A stretch of 64,000 bases of DNA from positions 3,658,001-3,722,000 of the forward strand of contig CBDEHK010000001.1 in the NCBI GenBank assembly GCA_965238305.1. The letters run 5' to 3'. A model generated the notes under the pieces. That model ran no database searches, was not told where the DNA came from, and saw nothing but the letters and a program-made list of their open reading frames with translations. The DNA comes from CBDCGJ01 sp965238305. Lineage in GTDB: Bacteria > Pseudomonadota > Alphaproteobacteria > GCA-2731375. How positions within the stretch are numbered: the first letter of the stretch is position 1; every line of letters begins with the position of its first letter. Of this stretch, positions 8,037 to 17,893 are shown one piece after another. The position numbers were made by a program, and so were the translations under genes.

Positions 8037-8357
8037 CTATGCTTCGTTTATCGGATATGCCTTCATCTCGACTTCAATGAATACAAGCTCCTGCGCCCCA
8101 GCGTTTACGACATTGTGTTTAACGCCGGCTTGGCGATAATACGATTGTCCGGCGGTCAATGTGGCATCGTGGTTACCATCATTTGTTTCCAACAACAAAA
8201 GACCGTCGGTCTGCGGTACGACAACATAATCCCAGCCGTGCAAATGCCAGCCCGTTTCCGCACCTGCGGCAAAACGCCATTCAGTAACACGAACGCGGTC
8301 ATTGTCGGCTTGTGTTGTTGGCACTGCCTTTGGTCGGTCGGATTGGTGATCCTGCAT
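8037..8357 (-). CDS. small single-domain cupin protein
   Basis: 106 residues forming one cupin barrel: motif 1 GWHLHGWDYVVVP provides two His, and motif 2 is AGVKHNVVNAG with another His. A metal site is therefore likely. It lies between the Skp-like gene and the hydrolase gene with short gaps. Small cupins of this type can be isomerases, dioxygenases or sensors; no specific role can be assigned. Confidence 0.8.
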   Translation of the reverse strand: MQDHQSDRPKAVPTTQADNDRVRVTEWRFAAGAETGWHLHGWDYVVVPQTDGLLLLETNDGNHDATLTAGQSYYRQAGVKHNVVNAGAQELVFIEVEMKAYPINEA

Positions 8358-8372
8358 AGGAATACCTTTCGT

Positions 8373-8951
8373 TTAGTTTTTCTTTTTTGTTTTTGGTGAT
8401 TCCAAGTCGATCTTGGTCACATTTTTGTCGAGTTCCAAAATTACTGCGTCGGTTATGTCCAGATCCTGGTTGAATGTCAGTACCCGTTGTCGATCGATAA
8501 CAATCGTGATGCCGCGGCTTTTTTGAATATCTGGCAAAATCCGTCGGATTTCCCGCGTCAATTTTACTTTTGCTGCTTCCATCCCGCGGTTTAAGTTGGC
8601 CCGCATACTTTCCGCCTTTAATCGCAGGCTCGATTTCTGTCGCTGCAATTCCAGCCCACGTCGTTGTAACTCGTCTCTAGCCAGCACAGATTTCTGACGA
8701 ATGAGTTCGTCTTCCTTCACTTTCAATTGGTCGCGTTCGGCATAAATTTGTTTTTCAAAATCCTTGGCGCGCCCACGTATTGTCTTGATGGCGTTTGCAC
8801 CGGCTTTTGATTCTCGAAACACTTTTTCAGTGTCCAAAACGGCGATGACTGGTGCCGGAACTTTCGCCGCTGTCGCCGAGCCAATTGCGGTAAATAATAC
8901 GACAATAACAGTGAGTGCCGCAGCAAGTCGGCGCGTAGATAAGTGCCGCAT
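8373..8951 (-). CDS. OmpH/Skp-family periplasmic chaperone
   Basis: 192 residues from the ATG at 8951, which begins a typical signal peptide (MRHLSTRRLAAALTVIV..., cleavage near ATAAK). The mature N-terminus PVIAVLDTEKVFRESKAG is typical of OmpH/Skp, followed by a long charged coiled-coil arm (about 60-130) and a returning strand (ITIVIDRQRVL). Skp trimers hold unfolded outer-membrane proteins in the periplasm. The gene is not next to bamA or lpxD, where skp usually sits, so it may be a second Skp-like protein. Confidence 0.83.
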   Translation of the reverse strand: MRHLSTRRLAAALTVIVVLFTAIGSATAAKVPAPVIAVLDTEKVFRESKAGANAIKTIRGRAKDFEKQIYAERDQLKVKEDELIRQKSVLARDELQRRGLELQRQKSSLRLKAESMRANLNRGMEAAKVKLTREIRRILPDIQKSRGITIVIDRQRVLTFNQDLDITDAVILELDKNVTKIDLESPKTKKKN

Positions 8952-9054
8952 AATCGATTTACTTTCATTTGAATGACTTTGGACGATAGCACACCGTCTA
9001 TCATTTTCGGTCAATAGCCAAGACCTATTACCTACCAATTGTGAGGAAATTAGG

Positions 9055-9645
9055 TCAAGCAGTGTCCGTGTCTTTTGCGGCGGCTTCCGCCAGTTCACCG
9101 GTATATTGCGCCGGATAGAATTTTTGCACCATCGGCCCGTCGCTGCGATAAGCGTAACACGAATTAAGCTGAAGCGAGCGTCGTTCAGATCTAGGCACGT
9201 TTTGACCTTCCGATCTAGCATTGTGCTGCCCCCATAGCGACTGAATTGCCGTCGTCGCGATTTGCGATAACATTTCTACAACATGGGTACAACCCTGGGT
9301 GCCGCCAACCCGTTGACGGACATTTTTGTTCCATCCGGGCCCAATCTTCAAACCTTTCAAGTTGGCAAAATTTGGCGCGATTTCGGAGCAAACACTAAAT
9401 GCACCAACCGGCATCGCTGCTTCTGCTTCAACGACTTCAAAACTATCGTTTAACGTCAAGCGAATCCACAGGTCATGCATGGGCTCATCCGCACGACGCG
9501 GTCCTTCCGCCATGCGATAATCACAAGGCCGTAGATCCTGCAAATGCCCTTCAATATCGAATAGCCCGTCTTCGCGCTCATAGCCTGTCATTTCAATTTG
9601 ACGCATGTGTAATTGTTTTCGCGTCGTCGGTTTCGATAGACCCAT
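9055..9645 (-). CDS. DUF2889 family protein
   Basis: 196 residues matching the DUF2889 pattern: a start rich in RKQLHMRQIEMTGYEREDGLFDIEGHL-type sequence, a DLWIRLTLN strand and the conserved GGTQGCTHVVEM segment. Function is unknown in this family, which is common in proteobacteria. The internal ATG at codon 14 is an alternative start. It lies 103 bases upstream of the Skp-like gene. Confidence 0.82.
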   Translation of the reverse strand: MGLSKPTTRKQLHMRQIEMTGYEREDGLFDIEGHLQDLRPCDYRMAEGPRRADEPMHDLWIRLTLNDSFEVVEAEAAMPVGAFSVCSEIAPNFANLKGLKIGPGWNKNVRQRVGGTQGCTHVVEMLSQIATTAIQSLWGQHNARSEGQNVPRSERRSLQLNSCYAYRSDGPMVQKFYPAQYTGELAEAAAKDTDTA

Positions 9646-9785
9646 TTCGTTTTCACCTCACGATATATAAACTGGCAGGAACATAAGCTGCTCCGTAAAC
9701 AAGGGCAAGACAGCAGCGTAAGCATGGGTTAGCCTGCCCGCTCGAATTCAACTGGTCGCAACGGACAATGAACGGACTTTATGTA

Positions 9786-10793
9786 ATGGAATACCGATCT
9801 TTGGGGATGAGTGGCCTGAAAGTTTCACCGATTTGCCTTGGCACTATGATGTTCGGTGACCGCACCGATGAGAATACTTCACAACTGATCACCGATATGG
9901 GCCGTGACCAGGGTGTCAATTTTATTGACACTGCCGATGTCTATAGCCGTGGAGTTTCAGAGGAGATCACTGGCCGTGTCATCTCGACACATCGCCAGCA
10001 CTGGATTTTGGCCACGAAAGTCGCAAACAAAATGTCCGATATTCCAAATATGGGTGGTTTGTCCCGGCACTGGATCTTGCAGGCCTGCGACGATAGCTTG
10101 CGTCGACTTGGCACCGACCATATCGACATCTACTATCTTCACAAAGAAGATCACGACACGCCCCTGGATGAAACAGTTCGCGCCATGGGAGATCTGCAAC
10201 GAACCGGTAAAATTCGATATTTTGGTGTTTCGAACCATCGTTCTTGGCGCCTTGCCGAAATCTGCAATATTTGCGATAGCCTGGGCATCGGGCGACCAGT
10301 CGTCAGCCAACCGTATTACAACGCCCTGAACCGGATGCCAGAAGTTGAGCACCTGCCGGCTTGCGATTATTATGGCCTTGGCGTGGCACCTTATAGCCCG
10401 GTTGCCCGTGGTGTTCTAACCGGCAAATACGCTCCCAATGTGACTCCGGATGAAGGCAGCCGTGCCGGGCGCTCAGACAACAGGATGATGCAGACGGAAT
10501 GGCGTCACGAATCCCTGGTTATGGCGCAAACGATAAAGGAACATGCAGAAGCGCGCGGGATGTCACCGGTGCAATTTGCAGTCCTTTGGGTGCTCAACAA
10601 TGCGATTATTACCTCCGCTATTGCCGGACCGCGTACCGTTGAACAGTGGCAGGACTATTTGGATGTTTTTGATCTCCAATTCACGGCTGAAGACGAAGCG
10701 CTGATCGATAGTCTAGTGTCGACGGGCCACCCCTCAACTCCCGGCTATAATGATCCTGCCTATCCGATCGAAGGCCGCGAAAGACTAATCTGA
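9786..10793 (+). CDS. aldo/keto reductase
   Basis: About 335 residues beginning MEYRSLGMSGLKVSPICLG, typical of the AKR family; an in-frame ATG six codons earlier (9768) is an alternative. The catalytic tetrad can be placed: Asp and Tyr in FIDTADVYSRG, Lys in ILATKVA and His in YYLHKED. These NADPH-dependent cytoplasmic oxidoreductases reduce carbonyl groups. The segment VAPYSPVARGVLTGKY is typical of the YajO/Tas-like subgroup. It is followed 40 bases later by the acyl-CoA dehydrogenase gene and may be co-transcribed. Confidence 0.87.
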   Translation: MEYRSLGMSGLKVSPICLGTMMFGDRTDENTSQLITDMGRDQGVNFIDTADVYSRGVSEEITGRVISTHRQHWILATKVANKMSDIPNMGGLSRHWILQACDDSLRRLGTDHIDIYYLHKEDHDTPLDETVRAMGDLQRTGKIRYFGVSNHRSWRLAEICNICDSLGIGRPVVSQPYYNALNRMPEVEHLPACDYYGLGVAPYSPVARGVLTGKYAPNVTPDEGSRAGRSDNRMMQTEWRHESLVMAQTIKEHAEARGMSPVQFAVLWVLNNAIITSAIAGPRTVEQWQDYLDVFDLQFTAEDEALIDSLVSTGHPSTPGYNDPAYPIEGRERLI

Positions 10794-10833
10794 GTTCACT
10801 TGCGAATTAAACAATTTCAGGGAAGGATACAAA

Positions 10834-12012
10834 ATGTCGTCCGATGCGACTTTAATGGATATTGGCGAAGACTATACGGACATCCGCGACGGTGTGCGCA
10901 AGGTATGCGCAGATTTTCCGATGGAATACTGGCGCGCCAAAGACGAAATTAGCGAATATCCAAGCGAATTCGTGAACACCTTGTCGGATGCAGGTTATCT
11001 CGCCGCCCTGATCCCAGAAGATTATGGCGGCGCTGGACTGCCTTTACGGGCCGCCTCGGTGATCTTGGAAGAGATCCATGCCTCCGGCTGCAATGCCGGC
11101 GCCTGTCACGCGCAGATGTATATCATGGGCACGTTGCTCCGCCATGGTAGCGAAGAGCAGAAACGGCAATATCTTCCCAAAATCGCGACTGGCGAACTTC
11201 GCCTGCAAGCCTTCGGTGTGTCAGAACCGACGTCGGGCACCGACACCACCCAACTCCAAACCCGGGCGGAACGTGTCGGCGACGAATATGTCATCAATGG
11301 TCAGAAAATTTGGACCTCACGCGCCCTTTATTCCGACCTCATGTTGTTACTGGCGCGAACGACGCCGGTTGATGAAGTGAACAAACGCACCGAAGGTTTA
11401 TCGACGTTTATTGTCGACATGAAAAAGGCAGTTGGTCATGGCATGGACATTCAAGAAATTCCAACCATGATCAATCACAATACGACCCAGGTCTTTTTTG
11501 ATGATCTACGCATCCCAGCCGACAGTTTGATAGGCGAGGAAGGCCGTGGCTTCAGGTATATCCTTGATGGCATGAATGCGGAACGTGTGCTGGTTGCTTC
11601 GGAATCGTTAGGCGACGGCAAATGGTTCATTGAACGTGCGGTCGAATATGCCAACGAGCGAGTCGTCTTCGGTGTGCCAATCGGCAAAAACCAGGGCGTT
11701 CAATTTCCAATCGCACGGGCCTACGCTGATATTCAGGCAGCAGAAATGATGATCCGAAAAGCTGCCGCATTATTTGACAGCGGCCAAAATATGGGTGCGG
11801 AAGCCAATATGGCAAAAATGCTCGCTTCAGAAGCAGCTTGGGATGCCGGCGAAACCTGCATGCAGACGTTTGGCGGATTTGCCTTCGCTAAAGAATACGA
11901 TATCGAACGGAAATGGCGCGAAGCGCGGCTCTATAAAACGGCGCCAATCTCAACAAATCTAATTCTAGCCTTTGTGGCTCAACACGTGCTGGGATTGCCC
12001 CGATCGTATTAA
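10834..12012 (+). CDS. acyl-CoA dehydrogenase
   Basis: 392 residues with the FAD-binding segments FGVSEPTSGTD (127-137) and KIWTSRA (158-164) of acyl-CoA dehydrogenases; it catalyses alpha,beta-oxidation of acyl-CoA thioesters. The C-terminal YEGT motif that carries the catalytic Glu in short- and medium-chain enzymes is replaced here (LYKTAP). A Glu in MNAERVLVA (E250) sits where isovaleryl-CoA-type enzymes place the base. Substrate is unknown, possibly a branched or unusual acyl-CoA. Its stop overlaps the convergent glnE stop by 4 bases. Confidence 0.88.
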   Translation: MSSDATLMDIGEDYTDIRDGVRKVCADFPMEYWRAKDEISEYPSEFVNTLSDAGYLAALIPEDYGGAGLPLRAASVILEEIHASGCNAGACHAQMYIMGTLLRHGSEEQKRQYLPKIATGELRLQAFGVSEPTSGTDTTQLQTRAERVGDEYVINGQKIWTSRALYSDLMLLLARTTPVDEVNKRTEGLSTFIVDMKKAVGHGMDIQEIPTMINHNTTQVFFDDLRIPADSLIGEEGRGFRYILDGMNAERVLVASESLGDGKWFIERAVEYANERVVFGVPIGKNQGVQFPIARAYADIQAAEMMIRKAAALFDSGQNMGAEANMAKMLASEAAWDAGETCMQTFGGFAFAKEYDIERKWREARLYKTAPISTNLILAFVAQHVLGLPRSY

Positions 12013-14972
12013 TTGGCCTTCGCCTGGATAAAGACATCGAATAATTCTTTTGCTTTCGCCTCGGCAGCAATGACCTGCGCCTCAAGTTCAGCGAAAGAGC
12101 CACAATTTGAAGCGCGACTGATCGCGTGGCGTAGGCCTGGTGACGCTTTATCGGGTTCGAACTCGCCTTCCACTGCTACGCGCGCGAATGCAGATAGATT
12201 TGACAACAGCATGGATGCGTCAATCAACGCTTCCGCTTGCTCGTTCGCGATCAAGCCCGACGCCATCAAATTCCGAATGGCCTGGCGGTTGTTCTGTGAC
12301 AATATTTCAGGATGATCGGAGGCATGAGTGAGTTGTAGAAATTGACCGATAAATTCTTGATCGATTAAGCCGCCGCGCACTTGCTTGATGCGCCATGGAT
12401 TGTCGGTCCCACGATCGTCAAAAATTCGGGCCCGCATCGATGCCGCATCACTTGCGATTTTGATGCTGTCCCGCTGCCTTGTCAGAACATCGTGAATAAC
12501 TTGCTCTACGCGTGAAGCAAGGTCCCGGTCGCCGGCAACGACCCTTGCCCGGGTCAATGCCATATGCTCCCAAGTCCATGCTTCTTCCTCGTGATAATCG
12601 CGGAATCCATCAAAATGCGTGGCCGCGGGGCCTTTATTGCCAGATGGTCGTAGACGCATATCAACTTCATACATCGACCCTTCCGCGGTCGCTGCCGTTA
12701 ACGCATTTAATAGTCGTTGCGACAAACGGCCAAAATAATGCGGCGGCGCCAGGGGCCTGTCGCCGTCTGATTGCGAGACGTCCGGATCGTAGTCATATAC
12801 AAAAACAAGGTCCAAATCCGATGTCTCGGTCATTTCGTAACTACCGAATTTCCCCATCGCCAGGACAATCATCCGACCGTTGGCTACGGATCCGCGACGC
12901 TCCCTTTCACTGAACTCGTTATTCACTAATGGTAACAACTCGGCAATGGCAGCCTCGGCCAGATCCGAAAGACCACGACCGTTACGATCCGCATCCGAAA
13001 CACCACGCACTATTTGCACGCCCATCTGGAACTTCCGCTCTTTGACAAATCGACGCACAATATCCAGGCATTCTTCATAATTATGGGCCAGACGCAAACC
13101 AGCGCCTAAGCTTTTACGCAACTCGCCAACCGCGGGCATCGGTTCCCAAAAATCACCGCTTAGAACCGCATCCAGCACCGGCGCATTTCGACTTAGATAA
13201 CTCGCCAGTTTAGGAGCGTTGCCAATTAATTCAGCCAACATTTCCAACAATCCAGGATTAGCCGTCAGAAGCGAAAACAATTGAACGCCGGCAGGCAAAC
13301 CGGCCAAAAACTGGTCAAAACGATTTAGTGCCGCATTGGCATCGCTGGTTGCTGCGAAAACATCCAGAAGGGTTGGCACCAACTTTGTCAAAAGCTCCCG
13401 CGAACGTGCACTTTTAAGCGCACGGTAACGACCATGATGCCAGCCACGGACCAAATTTGATGCCGCCTTTGGTTCACTGTAACCCATTTTTTCGAGGGAA
13501 CTGAGCGTATCCGGATCGTCCTCAGTACCAGTGAAAACAAGATTGCCGTTTTCTGTCAAAGAATCATGGTCTTCGAATAGCGCCCGATAGTGTCGCTGCA
13601 CGACGTTGAGTTGTTGCAATAACTCGGCTTCGAATTCAGATGTCTCGCGATAGCCCAGAAAGCACGCAATGTGATCAACATCCTCGACATTGCGACCAAT
13701 TGAGTGGGTTTGTTCATCGCCAATCATTTGCAAGCGATGTTCAACTCGACGATGGAAATGATAAGCCTGCGTCATTTCGGCCGTGATTTCCGCATCGATC
13801 CAACCGGCGTCGCGCAGAGCATTCATCGCTTCGATCGTACCTCGACCCCGCAGCCCGACATCCCGGCCACCCGCAATGAGCTGTTGGGTTTGAACAAAAA
13901 ACTCAATATCGCGAATGCCGCCCCGCCCCACCTTAATATTGTGCCCGGCGACCGCAATCGCACTATGGCCTTTGTGATCATGGATTTGCCGTTTGATCGA
14001 ATGAACGTCTTCAATGGCGGCAAAGTCCAAGTTGCGACGCCAAATGAATGGCTGCAAGCGTTCTAGAAAGGCCTCCCCGGCGGCCAAATCCCCAGCGAAC
14101 GGACGCGCCTTGATCATTGCGGCACGTTCCCAATTTTGCCCCATGCTTTCATAATAACTTTCCGCCGCTTGCATCGAGACAACCACCGGAGTGACGCCGG
14201 GATCGGGACGCAAGCGCAAATCGGTGCGCAGAACGTAACCATCGGCGGTAACTTCCTGCATGATTTTCACAAGGTTCATGGCCATTCTGATAAAACATTG
14301 CTGCACTGTTTTACGGCCGACATAACGGGTCACGTCCTGATCGTAATAAATGACAAAATCGATATCACTGGAATAATTAAGTTCGAAGGCACCTTGTTTG
14401 CCCATCGCGATCAATGCCAAGCCGGAGCCGATGTCGGGTTGTCTGGGATCGGGTAACTCGAGCTCACCTCTGCGATGTGCATCCAGCAACAACCGGCGAA
14501 TAGTTGTTGAAACCGCCATGTCGGCGAAGCGTGTAATCGCTTCCGTAATATGGTGGTCAGTCCAGATATCGGAAACGTCGGCGAGCGCGATCAGCAACGC
14601 CGTGCGTCGTTTCGCTTGGCGAAGCACCTGCATTAATTGTTCATGAGGCGCTTCCCCTATCGCCTGTTCATCCAAGGCAGTCAGGATATCGTCCAGGATT
14701 AACGTCAAATCACCATTGAATAATTCCGGTAGCCAAATTGCTTCTTTCATGATCGTGCGGGTCAGGAACGGACTGTTTCCGAATATACCGGTCAGCAATG
14801 GTCTCGCGCGGCCATCCGCCAACAATGCAAGAATTTGGTCTCCCGACGGCTCGTTGCATTCATTCGCAAGGAGCTTCAGATCTTCCAGGTATTGGTTTGC
14901 CCGTGCCAGATTGAACGGCAGCGGCGCCTGTTGGATAGCATCCAGAAATATTTTGATGTCGTCTTTTGTCAT
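12009..14972 (-). CDS. glnE: bifunctional glutamine synthetase adenylyltransferase/adenylyl-removing enzyme
   Basis: 987 residues, full length for GlnE. Two nucleotidyltransferase domains are visible, each with a GK-G--EL/EM----SD-D pattern: the N-terminal adenylyl-removase (AMGKQGAFELNYSSDIDF, D203/D205) and the C-terminal adenylyltransferase (AMGKFGSYEMTETSDLDL, about residue 700). GlnE switches glutamine synthetase off by adenylylation and on by its removal, under control of PII proteins. No other nitrogen-regulation gene is nearby. Confidence 0.97.
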   Translation of the reverse strand: MTKDDIKIFLDAIQQAPLPFNLARANQYLEDLKLLANECNEPSGDQILALLADGRARPLLTGIFGNSPFLTRTIMKEAIWLPELFNGDLTLILDDILTALDEQAIGEAPHEQLMQVLRQAKRRTALLIALADVSDIWTDHHITEAITRFADMAVSTTIRRLLLDAHRRGELELPDPRQPDIGSGLALIAMGKQGAFELNYSSDIDFVIYYDQDVTRYVGRKTVQQCFIRMAMNLVKIMQEVTADGYVLRTDLRLRPDPGVTPVVVSMQAAESYYESMGQNWERAAMIKARPFAGDLAAGEAFLERLQPFIWRRNLDFAAIEDVHSIKRQIHDHKGHSAIAVAGHNIKVGRGGIRDIEFFVQTQQLIAGGRDVGLRGRGTIEAMNALRDAGWIDAEITAEMTQAYHFHRRVEHRLQMIGDEQTHSIGRNVEDVDHIACFLGYRETSEFEAELLQQLNVVQRHYRALFEDHDSLTENGNLVFTGTEDDPDTLSSLEKMGYSEPKAASNLVRGWHHGRYRALKSARSRELLTKLVPTLLDVFAATSDANAALNRFDQFLAGLPAGVQLFSLLTANPGLLEMLAELIGNAPKLASYLSRNAPVLDAVLSGDFWEPMPAVGELRKSLGAGLRLAHNYEECLDIVRRFVKERKFQMGVQIVRGVSDADRNGRGLSDLAEAAIAELLPLVNNEFSERERRGSVANGRMIVLAMGKFGSYEMTETSDLDLVFVYDYDPDVSQSDGDRPLAPPHYFGRLSQRLLNALTAATAEGSMYEVDMRLRPSGNKGPAATHFDGFRDYHEEEAWTWEHMALTRARVVAGDRDLASRVEQVIHDVLTRQRDSIKIASDAASMRARIFDDRGTDNPWRIKQVRGGLIDQEFIGQFLQLTHASDHPEILSQNNRQAIRNLMASGLIANEQAEALIDASMLLSNLSAFARVAVEGEFEPDKASPGLRHAISRASNCGSFAELEAQVIAAEAKAKELFDVFIQAKAN

Positions 14973-15027
14973 GACGGCAATATAACCCGCCGGTCAGGAC
15001 AGGAAAGGGCGAACTTTCAAGCCGAAC

Positions 15028-15978
15028 TTAATTGTCGAGCAAGGGAAAATGACAAGCAATCAAGTGTCCGGGCGCCAATTCCGTCACTGGCGGTTCCTGC
15101 TCCGCACATTTTGCTTGGGCATGGGGACATCGGGTCCGAAATCGGCAGCCACTCGGTGGATTTGTCGGTGAAGGCAATTCGCCGGCCATCAGCGCCACTT
15201 GTTTCACCTCCGCCGTCGGATCCGGCACCGGCACAGCACTCAATAACGCGACAGTGTAAGGATGACTGGGCTTCTCATATAACACTGAACTTGGGGCCAC
15301 TTCGCAGATTTTGCCCAAATACATCACCGCAACCCGATCGGAAATATTCTTCACCACCGCCAGATCATGCGAGATAAACAACATCGTTAGCCCGTAACGT
15401 TCTTTCATATCCTGCAGCAAGTTTAGTATTTGGGCTTGGACCGACACATCCAGCGCGGACACGGGTTCGTCACAGATCAATACCTCCGGCTCCAACACTA
15501 GGGCACGAGCGATTGAAATTCGCTGACACTGCCCGCCGGAAAATTCATGCGGACGTCGACCCATCGCCAAGTCAGGATCAAGACCAACCGCTTCCAAAAT
15601 GTCATAAACGATTTGCTTACGTTCAGACTTGTTACCCTTACCAACAACTTCCAAAGGTGCTGAGACAATTTCCAGTACCGTTCGGCGCGGGTTCAGTGAA
15701 GAAATAGGGTCTTGGAAAATCATTTGAAGTTTGGGGCGGACTTGCCGCAATTCAGCATTAGAAAGCGACGATAAATCCTTGCCATAAAGATTGACCTGAC
15801 CGCTGGTCGGTCTCGGCAATTGCATGACGGCGCGCGCGGTCGACGATTTCCCACATCCGGATTCACCTACCAAGCCTAAAGTTTCACCCTTGCGGACTTC
15901 GAAAGTTATGTTGGATACCGCTTTAACAGGACCAAACTCGACTACGAGATTTTTCACATCGAGGAGAGTTTCGGTCAT
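15028..15978 (-). CDS. peptide/nickel-type ABC transporter ATP-binding protein (DppF/OppF type)
   Basis: 316 residues from the ATG at 15978, which overlaps the stop of the preceding ATPase gene by 4 bases. Walker A GESGCGKS (about 38-45), signature FSGGQCQR, Walker B VLICDEP and a C-terminal oligopeptide-transporter domain with clustered Cys (CRFRTRCPHAQAKC) are present. It pairs with the DppD-type ATPase to energise the importer. Last gene of the five-gene operon. Confidence 0.93.
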   Translation of the reverse strand: MTETLLDVKNLVVEFGPVKAVSNITFEVRKGETLGLVGESGCGKSSTARAVMQLPRPTSGQVNLYGKDLSSLSNAELRQVRPKLQMIFQDPISSLNPRRTVLEIVSAPLEVVGKGNKSERKQIVYDILEAVGLDPDLAMGRRPHEFSGGQCQRISIARALVLEPEVLICDEPVSALDVSVQAQILNLLQDMKERYGLTMLFISHDLAVVKNISDRVAVMYLGKICEVAPSSVLYEKPSHPYTVALLSAVPVPDPTAEVKQVALMAGELPSPTNPPSGCRFRTRCPHAQAKCAEQEPPVTELAPGHLIACHFPLLDN

Positions 15979-16997
15979 GCTGCCTGACCTCCTAATTCGA
16001 TGGGATGCCAACAAGCATACTTGTGGTTTGTCAGCCCCTCTCCCGTCGACAATAGCGGTGCGTCGGTTACACATTTATTGTCCACATATTTGCAACGCGG
16101 TGCAAATCTACAACCGGAAGGTGGCGAAACAAGGTCAGGCGGCCTGCCGCCAACGGTATCCAAACGTTTGTGCGATTCATCCTCCAATCGGGGAATTGAA
16201 TTCAAAAGCGCCTCGGTATAGCGCATGCGCATATTCTTAAACAAATCCTTCGTGTCCGCTTGCTCGACGATTTGCCCGGCATACATTACGCCAACATAAT
16301 CCGTGCGACCGGCCACAACCCCTAAATCGTGCGTGATTAGGATCATTGTCATTTGGCGTTCCTGCTGCTCGCGCTGCAGCAGGTCGAGAATTTCAGCCTG
16401 TACGGTCACGTCCAACGCGGTCGTCGGCTCGTCCGCAATCAACAATTTGGGCTGGCAGGCAAGCGCGATCGCGATCGCGACCCGTTGCCGCATACCGCCG
16501 GATAATTGGTGGGGATATTCGTCGACGCGTTTTTCTGGTAACGGAATGCCAACTTCCCGTAACAATTCTATGGCGTTATCGCGGGCGTCTTTTTTAGACA
16601 ACCCGAGATGGACGATTTGCGATTCCGCTATTTGAGTACCGATTTTCATTACCGGGTTTAAAGATGTCATCGGGTCTTGGAAGACCATTGAAATTTCCGG
16701 GCCGCGAATTTTGCGCAACTCGGCTTCCGACATCTGACGTAAATCGCGACCTTGGAATATTACCCGAGCGTCATCATTGACGCGTGCATTCGATGGCATT
16801 AACCCCATGATCGTGCGCGACAAAACGGATTTTCCCGATCCAGATTCACCGACGATGCCAATCGTCTTACCCATTGGTAGATCAAAAGACACACCGTCGA
16901 CAGCGCGCAACCAGCCATGGTCGGTCAGAAACTGCGTGTGCAAGTTTTCCACCCGCAGGATGGGTTCTTCTGTTTCAGGCGTTGAGCTGGTGGTCAT
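15975..16997 (-). CDS. peptide/nickel-type ABC transporter ATP-binding protein (DppD/OppD type)
   Basis: 340 residues with Walker A GESGSGKS, signature LSGGMRQR, Walker B LLIADEP and the C-terminal Cys-rich oligopeptide domain (CRFAPRCKYVDNKC). It partners with the DppF-type ATPase at the cytoplasmic face of the permeases. Its start overlaps the stop of the permease gene by 4 bases, which points to translational coupling. Confidence 0.93.
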   Translation of the reverse strand: MTTSSTPETEEPILRVENLHTQFLTDHGWLRAVDGVSFDLPMGKTIGIVGESGSGKSVLSRTIMGLMPSNARVNDDARVIFQGRDLRQMSEAELRKIRGPEISMVFQDPMTSLNPVMKIGTQIAESQIVHLGLSKKDARDNAIELLREVGIPLPEKRVDEYPHQLSGGMRQRVAIAIALACQPKLLIADEPTTALDVTVQAEILDLLQREQQERQMTMILITHDLGVVAGRTDYVGVMYAGQIVEQADTKDLFKNMRMRYTEALLNSIPRLEDESHKRLDTVGGRPPDLVSPPSGCRFAPRCKYVDNKCVTDAPLLSTGEGLTNHKYACWHPIELGGQAA

Positions 16998-17893
16998 AGT
17001 TTACTCTCTCTTGGATCACCCAAACTACGCAGATAGTCGCCAAGAAGATTGAATGACAACACTGTCAGGAACATTGCCGCTGCCGGGATAAGCGAAATAT
17101 GCGGGGCGTCTTCCAGATAGTCGCGACCGTCATTGATCATCGCACCCCAACTGGTGGTCGGCGGCGGCACGCTCAGTCCCAGAAAACCTAAAACACCTTC
17201 GGCAATGATCAACGCCGCCGTCACCAGCAGACCGTAAACCAGCAGCGGGACAAAAACGTTAGGGAAAATTTCGCGCATGATAATGTGGAAGTCGCTGGCG
17301 CCAATGGCTCTGGCGGCGATAACAAATTCACGCTTTGCAAAAGTAAGCGTGCTCGCCCTGGCGACGCGGGTAAAAAACGGCACTGTCAATATGCCAAGTG
17401 AGAATGTCACGGTGACCAAAGACGGGCCCAAATAGAACGTCAGCGCAATCAGCAGGACAAGCGCCGGAAACGCCAAAACGGCATCCATAACGGCGACCAC
17501 GATGCCTTCCACGCGACCTCTGAAATAGCCTGCCAACATGCCCAACATGCCGCCGATCACTAACCCGATCACCGGCGAGACCAAGCCGACCATAAGGGAC
17601 ACGCGGGAGCCGTGGATCAATCTTGTCATTATGTCCCGGCCCAAATTATCGGTACCCAGATAGAAAGTAAATTCCACTTCCTCATCGTCAATGAGCGCCA
17701 CGGCTTCATGACCTGGTAACATTTCCTGATCCGAGAAATGCATTTCCGATGGGAGAGGTAAGCTCCAGAGATCCGCCGTCGCGGCGCAGAAAAAGAGAAA
17801 GATTATCCAGGAAAGCGGTAACCAGAAACCGAAACCAAGTTTCATGCGCCGCTTACGGGCACCAACGTCGCCTGATGATGAGGCGTCAACCAT
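16994..17893 (-). CDS. peptide-type ABC transporter permease (DppC type)
   Basis: 299 residues from the ATG at 17893, overlapping the DppB-type gene by 8 bases. An N-terminal helix and periplasmic region containing GTDNLGRDIMTRL is followed by five membrane helices and the EAA loop (AARAIGASDFHIIMREIFPN) that contacts the ATPases. It forms a heterodimer with the DppB-type permease. Confidence 0.93.
   Translation of the reverse strand: MVDASSSGDVGARKRRMKLGFGFWLPLSWIIFLFFCAATADLWSLPLPSEMHFSDQEMLPGHEAVALIDDEEVEFTFYLGTDNLGRDIMTRLIHGSRVSLMVGLVSPVIGLVIGGMLGMLAGYFRGRVEGIVVAVMDAVLAFPALVLLIALTFYLGPSLVTVTFSLGILTVPFFTRVARASTLTFAKREFVIAARAIGASDFHIIMREIFPNVFVPLLVYGLLVTAALIIAEGVLGFLGLSVPPPTTSWGAMINDGRDYLEDAPHISLIPAAAMFLTVLSFNLLGDYLRSLGDPRESKL

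Noticed and set aside
8952..9221. N-terminal extension of the Skp-like protein
   Set aside because: It overlaps the DUF2889 gene, and the ATG at 8951 begins a proper signal peptide.
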